Source of the DNA: Marisa cornuarietis
Taxonomy: Eukaryota > Mollusca > Gastropoda > Architaenioglossa > Ampullariidae
Assembly: GCA_004794655.1 (NCBI GenBank)
Contig: SMMW01000622.1
Coordinates: 6,447,501 to 6,511,500, forward strand
DNA length: 64,000 nt
Direction: 5' to 3'
The notes beneath the pieces are model-generated. The model saw only the letters and a program-made list of their open reading frames with translations, was not told where the DNA came from and did not search any database. Below, one piece after another: positions 26,684-37,348 of the stretch; the first letter of the stretch is position 1, and each line of letters starts with the position of its first letter. A program made the position numbers and the translations under genes.

Positions 26684-26770
26684 TATCTCTGCTTTGGATC
26701 CAGGAGCTACATTCTGACTACGAAGTCGCAAAAAAGTAGGAATGTAGCTCCTGGGCCCAAAGCAGAGGTA
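26684..26770. repeat. 87-bp imperfect hairpin (short inverted repeat)
   Basis: Arms at 26684-26714 and 26740-26770 are near-perfect reverse complements of about 31 nt (core CAGGAGCTACATTC), separated by 25 nt. Transcribed, it would fold into a stem-loop. It could be a tiny foldback element or a small-RNA precursor; sequence alone does not decide. Confidence 0.7.
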
Positions 26771-26879
26771 TACATATATACATAGAAAGGGGGGTGGGTG
26801 GTGGTTTTCAATTTATTTAGTGCTCTGATTACCGATACTGAGGAAAATGATGTATCGATTGATTCCATCATGGATGCCG

Positions 26880-27805
26880 ACGCTGAGTTAAGCAGGCAAC
26901 TACTTCAGACTGAATTCGCCGTCCTCGTTACCTTGACTTCTTGGATTTATTGTCACTGCAGACATGACCCTTGATAAACATGTTACAGCTGTCTGTCAGT
27001 CTGCCTATTATGAGCTCCGTAAGATCAGTGCCATCCGTCACTTTCTCTCTACACGCGCTACCAACACTCTTGTCTGTGCGTTTGTTCTTTCTCGACTTGA
27101 CTACTGCAACCCCTTGCTGGCAGGCTGTCCCTCGTACCTCATTCAGAGACTCCAGAAAGTACAGAACTCCGCTGCACGTCTGGTGCTTAGAACCACGAAA
27201 CGGGACCATGTCACTCCTCTCCTACGCTAGCTACCCATCCGTTCTCGCATCCAGTACAAACTGTGCTGTGTTTTAATTTCTTTGCAGGCTCCTGTCCTGA
27301 CTATTTCTCTGAACTTCCCTTACGTTTCGGCCAGACAACTATATACGCTCTTCGTCTGATGACCATATCCTAACTGTTCCTGTCACCAGAACAACAACAT
27401 ATGGTCACAGGATTTTTAGCTACTGTGCAGCAAAACAATGGATCTCTCTCCTTTTCCATATCCGCCACCTTCATACAATTGAATCCTTCAAATCTGCACT
27501 GAAAACGCACCTCTTCCTTGAGCATTACTCCTAACACAGTCCTTCTTACCCTCCCCCCTTCCGCTCTTGCTGCTTTTCTACCCATTTTTTTCTCTGCAGA
27601 ATCACTATATTCTCTGTTCCTGTGTCTTGGTGCCTTTTTGTGTTTTCTATCTTTGTTTTCTATTTGTCGTCAGTACTGTTGTTTATTCTTCCGTCCCTCG
27701 TGTTCTATCCATTTAGTCCATGTCTCTTCCTCGTTTTAAGCGATAAGAGCATGCTCTCTTTGAGTTGTAAATATGCGCTATAAAAATCGTCATTATTATT
27801 ATTAT
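26880..27805 (+). mobile_element. CR1/L2-like LINE fragment, 3' part
   Basis: Frame at 26964-27230 reads ISAIRHFLSTRATNTLV and LSRLDYCNPLLAG, the conserved C-terminal region after the reverse transcriptase in CR1/L2/Jockey-type LINEs. A second piece near 27460-27530 (HTIESFKSALKTHLFLEH) is the usual ORF end. The element finishes with GCGCTATAAAAATC and (ATT)n. It is 5'-truncated and holds frameshifts and stops. Confidence 0.8.
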
Positions 27806-29269
27806 TTCTAACGACACTAGGCAGTATGAACAGCCGTAAACGCACTCGATAGGCATGTTTGCGAGATACTTTGCAGAGCTGGATTACCAAGATGGCGTCT
27901 GACGATGTCAACATCTTTTCAAAATAGGTTATACTGAGACCACTCTGTGAGTGAATTAGTCGTAAAAACGAGACAAGGCAAGCAATATACATAATTTACA
28001 CTTTCACTCTAATGCAGATGGAGAGCCTGCTAGGAGATGGTGAGTTAAGCGTCGGCATTGTTCTGATCTTTTGCCTGGTGTCTCCACCAAACTTCTGGTG
28101 CTGTGTCGCCCGCAGACGTCTTCACTTTTTGGGATGGGTGGGTGGGAGAATGGAGGCGACGCATGTGCATACTGTCTTTAATTTTATATTCACGTATTGT
28201 GATGAACTGCAAATCCAAAACCTACTCTTTTGTTTAAGCGTATCAAACTTATTGTCAAGGAGAAAATGTGTGTACGCGCTTACATACGCTAGTTTGATTT
28301 TAATTTTTAAACTCGTTTGTTTGCATGTTCTCGTGTGTGCATGCTTATGTAAGTGGACACGAAAAAACTTGCAGTGTTGGCGGGGTTTATTACGAAAAGA
28401 GGCGATAAGCTTAACCAACCTGAACAAAAGGGTTCTAGATGTCTTACGCGGGCACTTCAGCATGATGCTCTAGTAATAAAATTGAAAAGAGCAGTACGGA
28501 AGAATAAAAATAAATAATGATCGCTTTCGTGGCTGAAACCTCTACAAACTCCGATGTGACACGCATCAACGAAAAAGGGCAGGCGATACAAAGGCGAGAA
28601 TTGGAGTTATCCATGCACTCCAAAAGCTGAGTCATCTCTTTCGCATGTTTTCTACTGGTTGCTGCAAGTCGAGCAGCTGGTGACGTCACGAAGGTGGGCC
28701 TGTCATCCTTCCTGCCGAGAGGTCCTGGAAACGCCTGTTTCCTCTTGCAGTGTCAAGTAGAGGACGGAACTATAGTAGTATGCTGATGTCCAATGAATGA
28801 CTTTGATTATTTGGGCTGTGCCGTAAATAAGGAAGACGATTGCTGCTAGCCAGTCTTGATCACCAAATACAGTGCAGGTACTTTTCATTGCATATGCCTT
28901 ATTGCGGATTGAAACTACTGTATGCCGCCTAACACTCCAATTATAAAGGATTTTATCCATTAAAAAAAAAAACTTTTTGTCCTTTTCTCCCACTTCCATT
29001 TCTCACTATCAGAAACTTTGCACACAATACATGGCCTCTGGCAATATTAGACGAAATTTGCAGTAATCCAGAAGTGTGTAATCTGTGTTAAGACACAGGT
29101 AGTGTCGTGTCTTTACGGTCGCTGCAATCGAGGAGTTAAGAGATCCCCCTCATCTCAGGCCAGCAATTTTGGTGACCGTCTTCTCTCCCTCTCTGCCCAA
29201 CAGTCCCCAACCCTCTAAGGAGTAAGGTACCCATTCTACCGCTGTCAGCTGGTGGGTTGGTGGGTGGGG

Positions 29270-29350
29270 GAGCACGAGGCGTTACACGAATGTCGAACAG
29301 ATTAATGCACGTGCCTTTGGATTCGAACGCAGCTGCTCTAACCACTATCC
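29270..29350 (-). repeat. tRNA-like SINE head
   Basis: Minus strand contains GGATAGTGGTTAGAGCAGC (A-box-like) followed by GCGTTCGAATCC (B-box). This spacing is that of the internal pol III promoter of tRNA-derived SINEs. No intact tRNA fold is evident. Confidence 0.5.
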
Positions 29351-29479
29351 ACTTTCCTTAATCTGTTAATGACTGAATAGGAATAGAGAAGTGATTTTTT
29401 ACGACAAGACATCAACGAAAGATATATCATGGCAAAGAAGCCGAGGCATGTTAAAAGGTTTCACATGCAGAGAAAGAAC

Positions 29480-29570
29480 AGCTAGTCCGAGACGAGATCT
29501 AAATTCAGGACACCCAATCCTGGTCACAGGCGTTAACCTTAGCACCACCGTACCGCCTGACTGAGTAGGA
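29480..29570 (-). repeat. second tRNA-like SINE piece
   Basis: Minus strand GGTACGGTGGTGCTAAGGTT and downstream GACCAGGATTGGGTGTCC resemble an eroded pol III-promoted SINE head. Weak boxes; moderate to low confidence. Confidence 0.35.
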
Positions 29571-30858
29571 AGAGAGCAAAGTAGAGGAGCGGTATTCAGT
29601 TGCTTCAATTTCGCTTCCTGGTCCTAAACAGACGTGTTCTCTTTACGACTTTGCATGTCATATATCAGTACCATGTTAGTCATATTTGTGACGATAATGG
29701 GAGTTCATGCATTCTTTACTCAGGTAATGGCTAAACGGACGTGTTCTTTGCAGAAACCAGGGCAAAGTAGGAGTTTTTGAGCTAGAGAAAGAAAAAAAAA
29801 AGTCCAACACAGCTGAGGGCCTTTTCGTATGTATAAGTACCTTGTCGATTGCTCTTTTGACCCTTGACCCTATTCGGATCTCTTCTCTCTCATGACAATT
29901 TATATGCCTATGTTGTCAAGGATACACCCAGAGACAGATGTAGAGTTTCCTTGTACTCTAATGCTCTGATAATTTTAACCTTGTTCTATGCGTGTTGATA
30001 TTTTGAAGGCGTGCGGCTTGAAAACCAAAGGGTGTTACTAGATCTTGAGAATGAATATATTGTAATGAACAAAACTATAATACATAGCCTTAAAATAAGT
30101 TCACGTTTTTAAACACACAGATGTCTTTAGCAAATAACGTGATTACAGTCTGGCGACAGAGACTTCCAGTTTTAAGTTTTGAAAAGGGGTTTTAAGTGTC
30201 GAGTATAATGAGCATGGAGAACGGAGATGTTTTGTTTATCTGACTGTAAACATCATCGGACTGGTCAATATCTGCCTTAGTACAACGGAACTTTCGACTC
30301 GAAGAATCAGGCAGTCCTCTTTCAGCACCGTTAGTAGAGAGACGAGCTAAGAGTAAATAAATAATGAGGTAGATTATATTATAAATGGGCAGATGATGCG
30401 CAAGTCCGTCACGTCTGGTGCTGCTTCCAGGAGTCAAGTGCCGCTTGCGTGTCTTATCAGACTCAGACCACTCTTCTGACAGAAGGCTCACACGACTGAG
30501 TTATGTATTTTACTTGTTTATTTATTTATTTATTTATTTATTTATTTTTGAAGACGTTATTTACAATGACAGATGTACTGTGTACAAGGTTCGTCTTATG
30601 ATGGTGGTCACATACTATCATGGCTCACTGCTCTGAAAAGAATATATAACTCAACAACACAGCAACTATAAAGTGTACCCTAATTCCAACATCGGTTTTC
30701 CGGGGAACGATTAAATACAGTTTTACCCAGTTTCCCTGTTACATAACGTTTGTTGGGTGTGAGTGGTAAACGCTTGCGGTGTTGTCAAGATAACTGATAA
30801 TGCATAGATCTCCATACGTTCTAATAACAGTGATAACCACATAAATAAAATCTTGTTA

Positions 30859-31240
30859 CCCTAAATTTCGGACTCTAAGCCGCGACTTATTTTATCCAGG
30901 TTTAAATCCGGCGGCTTAAACAGCGAAGCGGCTAGTTTGAAGATTTTTCCGAATTTTTCAGATTCCGATTAATTTTGCGATGAGCTCCATGTTCACGTGT
31001 TAACTGTTCACATTTTTTAACCAAAGCCGCAAACAATTGAAGCATTCAGATCATCTGCTGAAATACACACCATCGTTATGCCGAAAACGAGACGAAATGC
31101 CTAAGATGCAGCTTTCAAGTTATATATATATTTGCGGCTTATAAACTAGTGTGGCTTATTTGTGGAAAAAGTAGAGTTTTTTTTTTTATTTACTGGGTGC
31201 GGCTTAGATACAGGTGCGCTCAATAGACCGAAATTTACGG
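30859..31240. mobile_element. MITE with TTA target duplication
   Basis: Ends CCCTAAATTTCGG (30859-30871) and CCGAAATTTACGG (31228-31240) are inverted repeats with one mismatch, flanked by TTA on both sides. The 3-bp TTA duplication fits PIF/Harbinger elements. The interior repeats the motif GCGGCTTA several times near both ends. Non-coding, 382 bp. Confidence 0.7.
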
Positions 31241-31249
31241 TTATTTGAA

Positions 31250-32640
31250 ATAACACACCTAGAAATAAATAGGTCCAGTTTTGCTGTTACCTGACTTTTC
31301 TATGTGCATTTTGATGGACTCGTTTTACTCTGCCATTTACCCCCCGATATAAAAACAGTTTTCATTACAAAATATTTACCTTTCAATTTATTCTTAATGC
31401 GTTCCTTGGCATTCTTCTTTCTTGCACGATAAAATACTTCAAGTGATTTTCCCAATTTCTTAAGACATTTTAGTCTATAGTACTGTTAGCTATCATTTCA
31501 TAAACACCCTCTCCGAATGTTAAGTAAATAAACTACACATGCAAAGTACGATCGATTTGGTGCGCATGCGAACTAAGAGCGATCCTCAGCACATGACAAT
31601 GATGGTCGCCTCTAAACTGGATAGAGTTCTGTTTTGTATTCGATTCTCTTTTTAAGAAAGCATCCAGCGCTGTACCTTTTGCAATCGTAATCGTTGCAGT
31701 GGTTTATGGCTAAAGAGACACGATAGCAGCAATATACGCTGACCGAACATACAAGTCAAATAAAAGACATCCCCCAACTTTTTTTGTCTCTCTCTCAAGA
31801 TTAGCTTATCGAACATCACTCGGCTAGTAACCACCTAACAAGAGTCACTTCCTCATCAAAAACATTCTCACCGAGTATATTTATGTCAATAACCAGCATT
31901 GAAGTACGTATGCCCCCAACTGCTTGTAGCGATCACTTTCCCATGTGCCTTAGGTGGCGTCAAAATTAAAAATGGAACCCAAATACCCAGATATATACAC
32001 AAAACCATTGCCTACTACTTCTTTTAAAATGTTGTGGAATACAATTTTCTTGAATATCTCTACCACTCGATCTCCACTAAAGTATATATATATATGATAT
32101 TACATACCCAGAAGACGCAATTACTGGCACTAATAGTGTCTAAAACTATATAATTATAATGTACCACTTAGCACCAAACGGGTCAAGCATAACAATAAGC
32201 TCACTTGGGTTGACTAATAACTCCAGACCGCCATTAGTGTAAGATAAAATTAAAACAAGAGAAACTAAAAAGCAGAGTTAAAAAAAACAACAAAGAAGCA
32301 TTGTTACTTCTATGAAACGAAACAAGGAGAAAAAACTTTAGCAAACATAGAATGGGAGAATTGATGACTTTTACAACACAACACAACACAACACTAACAT
32401 CAATATGGATAAATTTCTAAGCAGCACTCGTGAAAATTTCTGTTCTATAAGGCTCTGTCTTTAAACATTTTCTCTACTTCCCATCTGTGTGACTACAAAT
32501 AAACGCACAACTAAGCCACTCGCGTCTTTCTTACAGTTAAGTGCAAACGAGCTTCAATCTTGAACTGAACTAAATCACATTATAATCAGCCCCCAGAAAC
32601 TAAGTAGAGGAGACAAAAATCTAGCCACTCCGTTTTCAAA
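31250..32640. other. intergenic, no gene supported
   Basis: AT-rich sequence, with a short (ACAAC)n run near 32375-32393. No coding region or clear repeat boundary. Confidence 0.3.
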
Positions 32641-32649
32641 TACCCCTAC

Positions 32650-33245
32650 CGTCACTCAACCAATATTGGAAGTACAGAGACACAAACTCTTAGCTGTTAC
32701 TTTTGACAATAACTTGCCATCGCCTAAACATATTTCTGCTACAAGCAAAATTATTTCCAAGAAAACGTATCAAAGGAACCCTATTCTCGAAAAAAATGCA
32801 TACACGTTCCTCAGACGTAATATGGTCATTCTAAGAATTGACCTATTTAAACCTAGTCTGAAATACTCAGAGAGCGTCCTGTGGAATAGGCTATCTCTCC
32901 ATCTCCGCCAAATGAACTCTCTAAGCTGCTTTCGACAAGAATTACTGCAATATTATGGCCACGCATAGCTGAGGCATCTTAAGGAAAGCCTAGTGTACCA
33001 GGATGTACAATGAACGTGCACAAATGTTCGAAGCCATAAAGCTTTTGAGATACTTCCCAACTCCAGGACCCTTGTAAGCATGTGCTAATAGGTACCACTT
33101 TTGTACAGATTCCCCTTCCACTCTTTTTTGATGTCATACCTTATTTTATTTTAGTTTAGTAACAGTTCATGCTTCCGTTATACAGGGCGATGACTAGACG
33201 AGAAAAGCATGCTTAGCTTATTCTACCAGCCTCGTAAATAAAGAA
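32650..33245 (+). mobile_element. LINE ORF2 C-terminal fragment with 3' end
   Basis: Frame 32666-32968 encodes KLLAVTFDNNLPSPKHIS joined, by an internal deletion, to [17 protein letters not shown] and a stop. Both are pieces of the RT thumb and C-terminal region of Jockey/RTE-like LINEs. The tail ends near 33240 in AATAAAGAATTGTCATG. A second copy of the last 260 bp lies inverted at 36487-36745. Confidence 0.65.
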
Positions 33246-33295
33246 TTGTCATGGTCTCTTTCTCTCTGTTTCTCTCTCTCTGTCTCTCTTTCTCG

Positions 33296-33296
<1 letters not shown>

Positions 33297-33365
<69 letters not shown>
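33297..33365. repeat. (TG)n microsatellite, about 34 units
   Basis: Uninterrupted TG dinucleotide run, preceded by a CT-rich tract. Confidence 0.95.
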
Positions 33366-33366
<1 letters not shown>

Positions 33367-33641
33367 GGGGGTAGTTGGTTGGTGGAATATAGCTGTGTTG
33401 ATGGCTCTGGAATTTTCCAAGTCTCTCAAAGGTCTATCAAGCCTTTACATATAAATCTGCTTCCTACTTCCGTTTCCATATTAGTAACCACGTTTGCATT
33501 CTATTTGTGTATCAGTGTGTTCAGAAATGAAATCCTGCAGACAGAGAGTTTGTCAGATGTCCTTTTTATATTTAATGTGAAGTGTCTATTAACCTGACTT
33601 GAGAATTACTCAGATTACTCTGCAACAACGTTATAAAGATA

Positions 33642-34295
33642 ACACTTTATTTATCTCAGAGGGAAATTTGGGTTAGCTCCATAAAAAAGCACAAAAATAC
33701 AACATGTTACCAAATCATATTCCTATCTGATAAATAGACTCATACATTCATGGTTCAGACAGCTCCATTCATTTGCACACATTAACATTCAGAAGTCGCA
33801 CGGCCGAACCAACAAAGAACAGCCTCAGTCTGTTGGTCTTGCAGGCAGGTACACAGAATCGGCGATCCGATGGGAGTTGGAAAAATTCTCTCGACACAGC
33901 ATGCCTGTCATTGAATAGGATTTCAGACACTTTCAGAAGTGTCTGCCTGTTATATAGAGTCTGAAAAGCACTCTGGGCTGTCCCACTGACTTTGGAGCAG
34001 TCGGATACAAGCTGTTCTTGTCCTTCACCGATAAACAGCTGTAAAAAAAAACAGATAAACGAGAATGATAGCACGATCTCTACGTGCGATCTATGAAAGA
34101 GCTGAAGAAATCACTGGGAGACAGAGAAAGACTTCAGCTTCTGGAGAAGTAAGAGGCACTGTTGAGCCTTATTCACGACAGCTTGAGTAATTGTTGGTAT
34201 CCCAGCAAAGTCTCCCATCGAAGATGGTACACAGGTATTTAAAAGTAGAGACAATTTCCACCTTGTCGTGGATGACACTTACGGGACAATATAAC
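33642..34295 (-). mobile_element. Rex1-like LINE 3' fragment
   Basis: Minus strand encodes CSKVSGTAQSAFQTLYNRQ and SREFFQLPSDRRFCVPACK, the C-terminal region of a Rex1/CR1-type LINE, with VIHDKVEIVSTFKYL further upstream (34220-34290). Its 3' end reads CCTCTGAGATAAATAAAGTG. The same family is present on the plus strand at 60915-61975. Frameshifted and dead. Confidence 0.7.
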
Positions 34296-34299
34296 ATAT

Positions 34300-35545
34300 T
34301 ATATACTTACGGGAGACATACCTACTATACACACAGCAGACATGACTGCTTGCTATATACGCCTCACACCCCGTAATTGAAACATTCATAAAGCAGTCAC
34401 AATGACGATGCAAATTCATGAAGGAGAAACAGTCCTCGGCTGCTTCAAAGAAATTTGAATATTTCCTGCATTAATTGTTAATGTCTTTATCTATGCTGTT
34501 CCAAATCGACAGTCATAATGGCTCAGTCTCATTATTATTGTGACACACTTTACGGTACGACCCTTCTCTCGGCTTCTTGTGCGCTTGAGAGCAATGGAGA
34601 TCCTGCTGACACGGCTTCAACGCGTTCTGACTTCTGATTGGTCTGAAATTACGGCGATTACCAAGTTGTCTAATTTTAGCTGCACGCGCGCAGAATGATA
34701 AAGCTCATATAGAAGCCGTGACATTAGTTCTCACTGGGTGCTTGCATGTAAGCAGCTGTGATCAAGATACAGCTACAAATTACGGTAAGGGCGGAGAAGT
34801 TGCTTTAACTCTTCCTCATAGTACGTGTATATAGGCGAAAAGAAACTAAAAGCTATTAACTATGCTATTGATGTATCGTGCAAGGAGACAAAGAAAGTTT
34901 GAATCAGGCTGTTGGTTTACCAGCAAGCCAGAAGAACATAGCACATGATCCTGTGAATCATCATGAAGGCTTAACGTTGTTTATTGTTCGTGTTCATGGA
35001 ATTTATTTATTGAAGTGTTAAGATGACCTTGTCTTCTGCTTGCGTTTAGAATATGCCTAAGATATACAGAGTATCTGCGTGTGTGTGTGTCTGCATGTGC
35101 ACGTACGTCTAAAGAAAATCGAGAGGCAGAATGAGAAAGACGAAGATGGTCAGAGTAAACATTGTGCTAGACAACAGTTAAGAAGGACTATAGGTGTGCA
35201 CATGATTTATGATTGAAATGGTTCGAGTTAACTTCTAGGATCGAGCCGTCGTCCAAGGAGATTATGAGTAACTGGCTTATTATTGTGATTCTGATAAGTT
35301 AAGTGGCTTTTATTACTGACGGTCTCTGGTGGTGTACAATTTCCACAAGGATAATAAAGTATAGTCATTTCCGTGGCCACTTGAGGTCGTTTTAGTGACA
35401 TGCTTTTATTTGCCCCCATTTTAATCTTTCCCCCACTCTGAAACAGATACAGCCCTTCATCGTAGCGTCAACCTATCTGTGACAACCAGGCAGCGACGTT
35501 CAGTCTTTTCCTCCATCACTGATCCAACGCCTCCAATTTTAACGG
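34300..35545. promoter_or_regulatory. upstream region of the Rac-like gene
   Basis: Contains a possible non-coding first exon ending in TTACG/GTAAGG at about 34782 and a possible acceptor CTGAAACAG near 35446, upstream of the start codon at 35546. A LINE-like 3' end (TTTCCACAAGGATAATAAAG) lies near 35338-35360. Transcript evidence would be required to fix the 5' UTR. Confidence 0.3.
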
Positions 35546-37307
35546 ATGCAGCGACACATCAAATGCGTGGTTGTTGGCGATGGGTGAGTAGACAAAATTA
35601 TGTTGAAAGACCTTTTCTTTTTGCAGTTCATCTCTGACGAAGCCACTGATGAAGGGTACGTATGTGTCATCAGGTCAGACGCTAGGAACTGAGAGGTCAC
35701 TTGTTTTTCCTTCCGATTCTTGCTTAGGGGTCAAACTCCACTCGCACGAATTTCTCTATGCTGCTCTTCGGATGCAAGTCCATGCATTGTTCCCAAGCCT
35801 CTGTACAGACTATATCATTTGTTGACGGCGAGGTTGACCAACCCCTCTTCCCCTACCCCGTCTTCCTGACCTTGATGAGAAGCAAGGGTGACACACGAGT
35901 GTTCATTAGTAGGAAGAGAAGTGCCTGCCTGGTTGACACAACTAGGTTGTTCAATATTGCACGAGTGCACCAAAGAAAGCTACTTTCGTCGAGTCTCTAT
36001 TGCTTTGATCCCTCCCTTGTACAGTCTGGCGCTAAAGTAGTTCAAGAAGCATCCCGTGAAGAATGGGCTGGCCACTTAGGTGCAGAGTGAAGCTTTTTCG
36101 TCATAGAACATGTAATTATTTTCAGAGGGCCGTACTTGACCGTAACTCTAACGGGCTACTTCTAATGCTGGTATTTTCAAGGCTGAAAACGTGGTAACTA
36201 TTAGCACATGCTTACAGGGGTCCTGGCGCTGGTTGCAATTGTTTCGAAACCTTAAACTGTACTAAAGAAGCAAAATCTCTTCTCTACCATTAAGATGCAT
36301 TGCACAAGAACATACAAAAAGAATTGTACTGACAGGACGAAAAGTCAGACTTGAACAACCTTATCTTACTTAAAGCAGTTTTAGTTTTAACAATTCTAAA
36401 ATTGTGGTGTGCACTTTAAATTGATTATCAAATAGATTTAATTCCTAGAAGTGTTTAAAATGTGTTGTGCAACTGGCCCCGGCCCCTGGAGTCGGGAAGT
36501 ATCTCAAAAGCTTTATGGCTTTAAACATTTGTGCACGTTCATTGTACATCCTGGTACTAGGCTCACCAGTGGTAAAGATGCCTCAGCTCTGCATGGCCAT
36601 AATATTGCAGTAATTCTTGTCGAAAGCAGCTTAGAGAGTTTATTTGGTGATGAAGAGATAGACTTTTCCACAAGACGCTCTCCGAGTATTTCAGGGTTGA
36701 TTGAAATAGGTCAATTCTCAGAATGACCATATTAAGTCTGAGGGACGTGAATGCATTTTTATAGAGAATAGGGTGCCTCTAGTACGTTTTCTTGTGTCAC
36801 TTCTTACTGCAATTTCGTTTCAGAGCTGTTGGAAAGACAAGTCTGTTTATGAGTTACACAAGAAAAATGTTTCCTGGCGAATATATACCCACAGTGTAAG
36901 TATAACGAAGGCGCCCGTAACATAGCTATCAGAATAATGCCAAAATACTTATGTCGTGCTGTGATGTAATGGAAAATAGGAAGTGACGGTGCATTTAAGG
37001 AGCCAAAAAAACCCAGGCTTATCCATCGAGCAGTAAAAAAATAAATTTTCATACTACCAAAGAGAGAAAAAAACAGGTTTTAAACTACCGAGCAATGATA
37101 TTTTAATGCACTTAGCAGTGCATGTAAGACTAGATCCTAGCGAATTGAACAATGCGCATAAAACAATTTATTCTAGTACACTGTGTAACCCGAAAATTGG
37201 AGCCATCGGTTGATTTTTTAATCTACATCTCAAATAATTACTGTAATCATTATTACATTACTTTTATGAACGTTATCTTGAAAAGTTCGATAAATAGTAC
37301 AATTTTA

Positions 37308-37348
<41 letters not shown>

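Larger units (their letters stand above)
27806..30855. other. intergenic, no gene supported
   Basis: Mixed sequence without coding regions I can support. A CRE box TGACGTCA is at 28681-28688 and a (TTTA)n run at 30516-30547. Two tRNA-like SINE heads lie near 29270-29560 (listed separately). Confidence 0.35.

Noticed and set aside
27891..27927. ATGGCG start in good context (MASDDVNIFSK)
   Set aside because: It stops after 11 codons and no donor precedes the stop, so no gene can be supported.
28012..28473. 153-codon plus-strand open frame
   Set aside because: Composition is not protein-like (Cys/Leu/Val-rich, low charge), an opposite-strand frame is equally open, and no motif or splice partner was found.
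33223..33597. Open frames of alternating Val-Cys or Thr-His residues
   Set aside because: They are translations of the (TG)n microsatellite, not genes.
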